Source: Actinobacteria bacterium OV450
Lineage (GTDB): Bacteria > Actinomycetota > Actinomycetes > Streptomycetales > Streptomycetaceae
DNA: 36,106 bases
Reading direction: 5' to 3'
Assembly (NCBI GenBank): GCA_001298555.1
Contig: LJCW01000355.1
Span: 1 to 36,106 of the forward strand
The notes below the pieces were generated by a model. It ran no database searches and had not been told where the DNA came from. It was given only the letters and a program-made list of their open reading frames with translations. Below, piece by piece: positions 31,324-36,106 of the stretch; position 1 is the first letter of the stretch, and each line of letters starts with the position of its first letter. Position numbers and translations under genes: made by a program.

Positions 31324-32289
31324 TCAGACGGGGTCCTCCGCGGAGTCGGGGCGCACCTCGATGTGGTCCGCGGCCAGGTCCACCGCCACGCGGTGCTCCA
31401 TGCCCAGCGCCTGGAGGAACTTGTACGGGAGCTGCACGCGGCCGGTCCGGTCCAGCATCACGTACTCGCGCTCGCTCACCGACTCCGCGCCGTGCTCGTC
31501 CGTCACCGTGCGGCGCAGCACCTCACTGCTGGTGCGTCCGTCGCGGATCGCGACCGTACGGCGGACCTCGCCCGCGACGAGCGGGTCGTGGGTCACGATG
31601 ACCACGGTGGCGCCGAGCTCCCGGTTGACGGTGCGGAAGGCCTCGAAGATCGCCGCTCCCGTCTCGGAGTCGAGCTCACCGGTGGGCTCGTCGGCGAGCA
31701 GGACGGCGGGGTCGTTGGCCATGGCCACGGCGATGGCCACCCGCTGCTGCTGCCCGCCGGAGAGTTCGGCGGGACGCCGGTCCGCGAGATCGCCGATCTC
31801 CAGGGCCTCCAGGAGACGGGTGACCTGCGCCGCCCTGCGGCCGGCCGTGCCGCGCCCGCGCCGCCCCCGCAACTGCATCGGCAGGGCGATGTTCTGCGCC
31901 GCGGTCAGGAAGGGCAGCAGGTTGCGCGCGGTCTGCTGCCAGACGAAGCCCACCGCCTCGCGCCGGTAGCGCAGCCGGTCCCTGGCCGACATCGCCAGCA
32001 GGTCGTAGCCCTCGACGGTGGCCGAACCGGCCGTGGGCACGTCCAGTCCCGCCAGGACGTTGAGGAGGGTGGACTTGCCGCTGCCGGAAGCGCCGACCAG
32101 GGCGACCAGGTCCCCGCGCTGCACCGTCAGCTCCAGGCCCTGCAGGGCCTGCACCTCGACCCCGTCCGCACTGAAGATGCGGACCAGGCGGTCGCAGGCG
32201 ATGGCGGTGTCCGCCCGCTCGATGCGCGGACCGGAGGCGGCCAGGGCCTGCCGCCGCAGCTCCTCGTACGTCGGCTGGTCGCTGTTCAA
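31324..32289 (-). CDS. ABC transporter ATPase (MacB/LolD type) with AbrB-like tail
   Basis: The 321-residue ATPase has Walker A GASGSGKST (66-74), a Q-loop FVWQQTARNL, signature LSGGQQQR, Walker B VLLADEPTGELD and the H-loop VTHD. After the ATPase core, residues about 275-321 read YVMLDRTGRVQLPYKFLQAL and GMEHRVAVDL, then DHIEVRPD. This matches a SpoVT/AbrB swapped-hairpin pattern, possibly for dimerisation or DNA/partner binding. The start is a TTG overlapping the permease stop by four bases (TTGA), with GGGAGA upstream. It energises the two FtsX-type permeases upstream in the operon. Confidence 0.9.
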   Translation of the reverse strand: MNSDQPTYEELRRQALAASGPRIERADTAIACDRLVRIFSADGVEVQALQGLELTVQRGDLVALVGASGSGKSTLLNVLAGLDVPTAGSATVEGYDLLAMSARDRLRYRREAVGFVWQQTARNLLPFLTAAQNIALPMQLRGRRGRGTAGRRAAQVTRLLEALEIGDLADRRPAELSGGQQQRVAIAVAMANDPAVLLADEPTGELDSETGAAIFEAFRTVNRELGATVVIVTHDPLVAGEVRRTVAIRDGRTSSEVLRRTVTDEHGAESVSEREYVMLDRTGRVQLPYKFLQALGMEHRVAVDLAADHIEVRPDSAEDPV

Positions 32290-35099
32290 CGCTGGTCTCC
32301 CGCTCTCAACTCGGTGGTGATCTGGCGCCGTCCGGATATCGCCGCCTCGGCGAGCACCGCCAGGGTGACGAGGACGGCCAGCCCCAGTGCCTGGGCCAGC
32401 ACGGGCAGCGCCGTCAGGCGGAGCCCCGTGGGCACCGTCGAGCCGACCAGGGCGGACAGGTCCATGGCCGGCCCCAGCAGGGCGACGGCCGCGGCCGCGA
32501 CGAGTGCCCCGCCGAGGGTGGCGGCCAGCGCCTGCGGCAGTGCCTCCGTCAGGATCAGCCGGAAGCCGTCCCGGGGCCGCAGGCCCATCGTGCGCAGGCG
32601 CGCGAGCAGCGCGGCGCGTTCGGGCGCCGCCCGTACCAGCGTCAGCAGGACGGCCAGCAGGGCGAAGCCCGCGGCCCCGGCCACGGACGCCCAGAACAGC
32701 CGGCCCGCCGAACGCTGGAGCGGGTCGCTGCCCAGCTCGGCGGCGGTGGCGGCGCTGGTGCGGACGGTGAACTGCCCGGCGGCCGCCGCCGGGGCGGTGG
32801 CCCGGACGGTCTCCCGCAGCCGGGCCCCGTCGACCTCGCCCGTCGCGAACCACCGGTCGGGCTTCCCGGTCCGCGGCACCAGGGCGGTGGTGGGTCCGGC
32901 GGGCAGGACGACCAGGGCACCGCCGGTTCCGCCCCTGGCGGGGGTCCCCTCGACCACGCCGACCGAGCCGATGCGCAGTTCGTCCCCGCCGCTGAGGCTC
33001 AGCCGGTAGGTTCCGCCCGACGCCACCTTGGCGAGGCCACTGCTGAACAGCGCGGGCAGCGGGGCGTCGGCGGAGGCGGGGGCACCGGCGCCGCCGCCCG
33101 CGGCGCCCGACAGCAGGGCCGCGTCGAACGGCCCGCGCCCGACGGTCCGGGCGAGTTCCGCGTACGCAGCGGGTTCCGCGACGATCACCGTGACCTGGGT
33201 GGAGCCCTGGTCGGTGCCGAACACGAACGCCTGGTCGTCCGTCCACACCCCGACCGAGGTGCGGACGCCCGCCAGGGCGGCGGCGGCCCGCACCATCTCC
33301 GGGGGCAGGGCGCCCCCGTACGGAGCCGAGACCTGGACGTCGCCGCCGACGGTGAGGCGGGCCACCCGCAGCCGGCCGGCGTCCACCGCGTCGAGCACCG
33401 TGGACCCGAACCCGCCCGTGGTGACGGCCAGCAGCAGGGCGATCAGCGGCAGCACCGAGGGGCGGGCCCGGCCGCCGGTACCCCGAGCGGCGCGTGCCAG
33501 ACCGAGGAAGCCGACCAGGCCGGCCCGCCGCCCCGCCATCCGGGCCAGTGCCCCCACCAGGACCGGCTGGAGCCGGGCCAGGACCAGCCCGCCGCACAGG
33601 GCGAGCAGCAGCGGGGCGGCGACCAGCAGCGGGTCCAGGCCCTCACCGGCGGGCGCGACCCCGCGGCTGCGGACCTCGAAGACGGCCGCGGCGGTGGCCG
33701 CGACGACCAGCAGTTCGGCGACCAGCCGGCGCCGCGGGGCCGGCTCGCGGCGCCGGGCGGACAGCAGCGCGGCGGCCCGTACCGGGAAGGCCAGCAGCGC
33801 CAGCAGGGTGACGGCGCCGGCCGCGAGCAGGGTGGCGGTCCACCGGGGGGTGGGCAGCAGCCAGGTCGCGAGCCCGGTCGCCAGCACGGCGGCGGGCAGG
33901 ACGGTCACGGCGCCCTCGCCGAGCAGCCGCCCTACGATGCCGCCCGGCGAGCCGCCGCGGGCCAGCAGCAGCCGCAGCTCCGACTCCCGCCGGTCGGCGG
34001 TGAGTGCTGCGGCCAGGCAGAACACCACGGCGGCCACCCCGGCGACGCCCGCCGGGCCGATCGCGGCGAGCGGCGCGGCCGCCTGCTGCCGGGCCTGTGC
34101 CTGCTTGAACAGCTCCGGCAGCCGCGAGGTGACGCGCAGGTCGCCGCGCAGGGTGGCGCGCCGCAGATCGGAGGTGGTCGGGCCGCTCACGTACGCGGCG
34201 ATCTCGGCGGCGACGTCGGGCAGCCGGTCGGCGCGCAGCCGGCCCGTGTCCACCGGGAGCCGCCAGAAGTCCTCGGCGCCCTCGCCCCACTCACCGAGCC
34301 GGCCGAGCCCCTCGGGTCCGACGAGGGCGGCGGTCTGCCAGAACCGAAGCGGCGGAATCCCGGGAGTGTTCTTCTGACAGGCACGGGTGAGGCACGGGAG
34401 CCCGGTCCAGTAGACGTCGGCTTCGTCGGTGGCCCGGTAGAGGCCGACCACCTCGGCGCTGATCGGCGTGGAGAAGCCGCCCGCGAACGTCTCCAGGACC
34501 GTGCCGACACGCACGCCCAGCGTCTGTGCGGCCTGCTGGGACAGCGCGACGGGAACGGGCCCGTCCGGGCTGCCGCCGCCGGGCCAGCGCCCGGCCACCA
34601 GCTCGGTGTGCGCACCGGCCTCCCGCAGGTACAGCAGGTCCAGCTTGGGCGGAACGCCGTCGGGGTGCGGCAGTTCGGGATTGGCGAGGTCGCGGGCCTT
34701 GACGGCCTGGGAGCCGTGGACCGGCCCCGCGGGGGCGACGGCGAAGCCGACGCCGGTGCGGGCGACCAGCGCGTCGCGTACGGAGTCCAGCTCGTCGACG
34801 GACTGCTTGCCGTACCGCGCCTCGGAGGTGGCGAGCAGACTCGTCGAGGCGGGCCCCCGGACGTCCAGGAACGAACGCAGCGCCTGATCGGCACCCCGGT
34901 CCACGGCGCGTGGCAGGGCGGCCGCCAGCAGTACGGCGACGAAGGCGAGTGCCGCGGCGAGCACGGCACTCGACGGCGCCGACCGCAGCCGGGTCCGTAC
35001 CCACGGCGCCGACCGGCCCCCGGCTCCCCGGCCGTCGCCGGTCGTGGCCGCGGACGCGTGGTCCGGCGAGCCGTCCGGTGTCTGTGCGGGCCTGGTCAC
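32286..35099 (-). CDS. ABC transporter permease, FtsX/MacB type, large
   Basis: The 937-residue membrane protein has an N-terminal helix (SSAVLAAALAFVAVLLAAAL) and a long extracytoplasmic domain. FtsX-like helix clusters lie in the middle (GPAGVAGVAAVVFCLAAALT, VTVLPAAVLATGLATWLL, LLVAAPLLLALCGGLVLARL), followed by a second outer domain. The C-terminal FtsX bundle includes AGAAGFALLAVLLTLVRAAP and ARLRTMGLRPRDGFRLIL. Such permeases work by mechanotransmission rather than a classical channel. The start GTG overlaps the previous stop by four bases (GTGA) and has GGAGGAG. Substrate unknown. Confidence 0.88.
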   Translation of the reverse strand: MTRPAQTPDGSPDHASAATTGDGRGAGGRSAPWVRTRLRSAPSSAVLAAALAFVAVLLAAALPRAVDRGADQALRSFLDVRGPASTSLLATSEARYGKQSVDELDSVRDALVARTGVGFAVAPAGPVHGSQAVKARDLANPELPHPDGVPPKLDLLYLREAGAHTELVAGRWPGGGSPDGPVPVALSQQAAQTLGVRVGTVLETFAGGFSTPISAEVVGLYRATDEADVYWTGLPCLTRACQKNTPGIPPLRFWQTAALVGPEGLGRLGEWGEGAEDFWRLPVDTGRLRADRLPDVAAEIAAYVSGPTTSDLRRATLRGDLRVTSRLPELFKQAQARQQAAAPLAAIGPAGVAGVAAVVFCLAAALTADRRESELRLLLARGGSPGGIVGRLLGEGAVTVLPAAVLATGLATWLLPTPRWTATLLAAGAVTLLALLAFPVRAAALLSARRREPAPRRRLVAELLVVAATAAAVFEVRSRGVAPAGEGLDPLLVAAPLLLALCGGLVLARLQPVLVGALARMAGRRAGLVGFLGLARAARGTGGRARPSVLPLIALLLAVTTGGFGSTVLDAVDAGRLRVARLTVGGDVQVSAPYGGALPPEMVRAAAALAGVRTSVGVWTDDQAFVFGTDQGSTQVTVIVAEPAAYAELARTVGRGPFDAALLSGAAGGGAGAPASADAPLPALFSSGLAKVASGGTYRLSLSGGDELRIGSVGVVEGTPARGGTGGALVVLPAGPTTALVPRTGKPDRWFATGEVDGARLRETVRATAPAAAAGQFTVRTSAATAAELGSDPLQRSAGRLFWASVAGAAGFALLAVLLTLVRAAPERAALLARLRTMGLRPRDGFRLILTEALPQALAATLGGALVAAAAVALLGPAMDLSALVGSTVPTGLRLTALPVLAQALGLAVLVTLAVLAEAAISGRRQITTELRAGDQR

Positions 35100-36106
35100 A
35101 TCTCCTCCATGTGCCGCAGCCGGGCGGCCGCGTTCGAGACGTTGCGGTCGCGGCGGCCGCCGAGCACCGCCGACAGCAGCGGTACCGCGGCGACGACGGC
35201 GGTCAGCAGCAGCGTCGTGCCGCCGGGCAGGTCGACCAGCACCTGCGGCACGGGGCGGCGCGCGGCGGGCGTCAGCACCACCAGCGGCACCACCAGGTGG
35301 ACGATCGCCGCACCGAGACCGACCCCGACGGCGCTGCCGAGTCCGACCAGCAGGCAGCTCTCCGCGGCCGCCGTCCGTGCCAGGCTCCGCCGGGACGCTC
35401 CGAGCGCCAGCAGGACCGCCGACTCGCGGGCCCGCTCCCGGGCGCCCGCCGCGGCGGAGGCCGCGAAGCCGATCGCCGCCAGTACCGCGCAGGCCGCGGC
35501 GAGGCCGGCGAGCGCGCTCTGCGGGCCCGCGCTCAGCGGGTCGTCCAGCAGCCCGGCGGCGACCTCCTCGCGCAGCCGTACCTGCTGCACCCCGGCGCCG
35601 GCCCGCAGTTCGGCGGCGGCACGGGCGGGCGCGGTGTCGGCGGCGGACTTCGCGGGCAGCCACCACTCCGTCGGCGCGGGCAGTTCCCGCACGCCGCCCG
35701 CGGCCAGCAGGCGTCCCACGGCGTCCAGATCGACGGCGAGCGCGGTGTCCCCGGCGACGGGCAGCGAGCCGACCGCGGCCGTGATGCGCACCGGCACCGA
35801 CACGCCGGCCAGCGGGACGGGAACCAGGTCGCCGACGGCCGCACCCACCCCCGCGAGATAGGTACGGGTGGCGACGCCCGCCACCTCGGCAACGGTCCGG
35901 GCGCCCGGCGGTGCCAGCGTCAACTGGACTCCGCCCGCGGCCCTGTGGCCGCCCCGGTAGCGCAGCCGCACCAGCTCGGAGCCGTCCTGAGCGCCCGGCA
36001 GCAGTTCCGCGGCGGGGGAGCCGCCGGTGAGCGCGGGCGCGGTCAGCGTCCAGCCGCCCGGGGCGCCCGCGCGGTCCGAGGCGGCGGCCGGGATCGCGGA
36101 GGTCGT
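35096..36106 (-). CDS. ABC transporter permease, FtsX type, partial (start outside window)
   Basis: The C-terminal 336 residues are present; the frame is open to the window edge. It shows an outer-domain segment (VAGVATRTYLAGVGAAVGDL) and three to four C-terminal helices (LAGLAAACAVLAAIGFAASA, CLLVGLGSAVGVGLGAAIVH, LLLTAVVAAVPLLSAVLGG). The FtsX signature ARESAVLLALGASRRSLART lies between them. It ends RLRHMEEM, and its stop overlaps the next permease start. It forms an exporter with the large permease and the ATPase. Confidence 0.85.
   Translation of the reverse strand, partial: TTSAIPAAASDRAGAPGGWTLTAPALTGGSPAAELLPGAQDGSELVRLRYRGGHRAAGGVQLTLAPPGARTVAEVAGVATRTYLAGVGAAVGDLVPVPLAGVSVPVRITAAVGSLPVAGDTALAVDLDAVGRLLAAGGVRELPAPTEWWLPAKSAADTAPARAAAELRAGAGVQQVRLREEVAAGLLDDPLSAGPQSALAGLAAACAVLAAIGFAASAAAGARERARESAVLLALGASRRSLARTAAAESCLLVGLGSAVGVGLGAAIVHLVVPLVVLTPAARRPVPQVLVDLPGGTTLLLTAVVAAVPLLSAVLGGRRDRNVSNAAARLRHMEEM

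Overview
The window is a high-GC chromosomal segment of a Streptomyces-type actinomycete. Codon third positions are almost all G or C. The families are typical of the genus: a ROK regulator, a CYP105-like P450 with its ferredoxin, a sigma factor of the ECF42 kind, WYL, MarR and TetR regulators, and a HGxxPAAW-like membrane protein. Several promoters look leaderless. I see no rRNA, tRNA or CRISPR array. About 30 intact genes are interleaved with several decayed ones, which suggests a chromosome-arm or accessory region.

Layout. 1-2000: edge of an IS5-family transposase, a MITE-like inverted-repeat element, and a ROK repressor whose stop codon lies in the MITE arm. 2000-6000: a quinone-oxidoreductase-like MDR gene, remnants of a Ser/Thr kinase and an SPFH protein, and a secreted F5/8-type-C plus beta-helix protein. 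6059-10755: a two-gene RNA-repair operon. 10.8-15.3 kb: a TIGR03086 protein divergent from a WYL regulator, an NAD(P)-binding reductase, a small lipoprotein and a Nudix hydrolase. 15.3-19.9 kb: a gene broken by a 65-bp MITE, then SRPBCC, SDR, GNAT, an unknown protein and a methyltransferase. 20-23.9 kb: MarR plus a DEAD-box helicase, a frameshifted HGxxPAAW-like gene, a cold-shock protein, and a DUF1304-TetR operon. 23.9-27.9 kb: a BtrH-like protein, P450 plus ferredoxin, a thioredoxin-fold protein without the CxxC pair, a small unknown protein and a DoxX-like protein. 28-29.7 kb: a YciI/DGPF protein plus an ECF42-type sigma factor behind a matching promoter. 29.7-36.1 kb: a stand-alone condensation-domain protein and an ABC exporter (ATPase plus two FtsX-type permeases, the last cut by the window edge).

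The most interesting system is the RNA-repair pair. The first gene encodes an RNA ligase fused to a polynucleotide-kinase-type P-loop domain. The second, overlapping it by one base, encodes an MJ1316/DUF504 domain, an endonuclease/exonuclease/phosphatase domain, a 2H phosphoesterase and a eukaryotic-type poly(A) polymerase. Together the two proteins carry end recognition, 2',3'-cyclic phosphate opening, 5' phosphorylation, 3' nucleotide addition and ligation. This resembles the yeast and plant tRNA ligase pathway with a template-independent polymerase added. Domain calls rest on motifs read by eye; substrates and biological role are inference.
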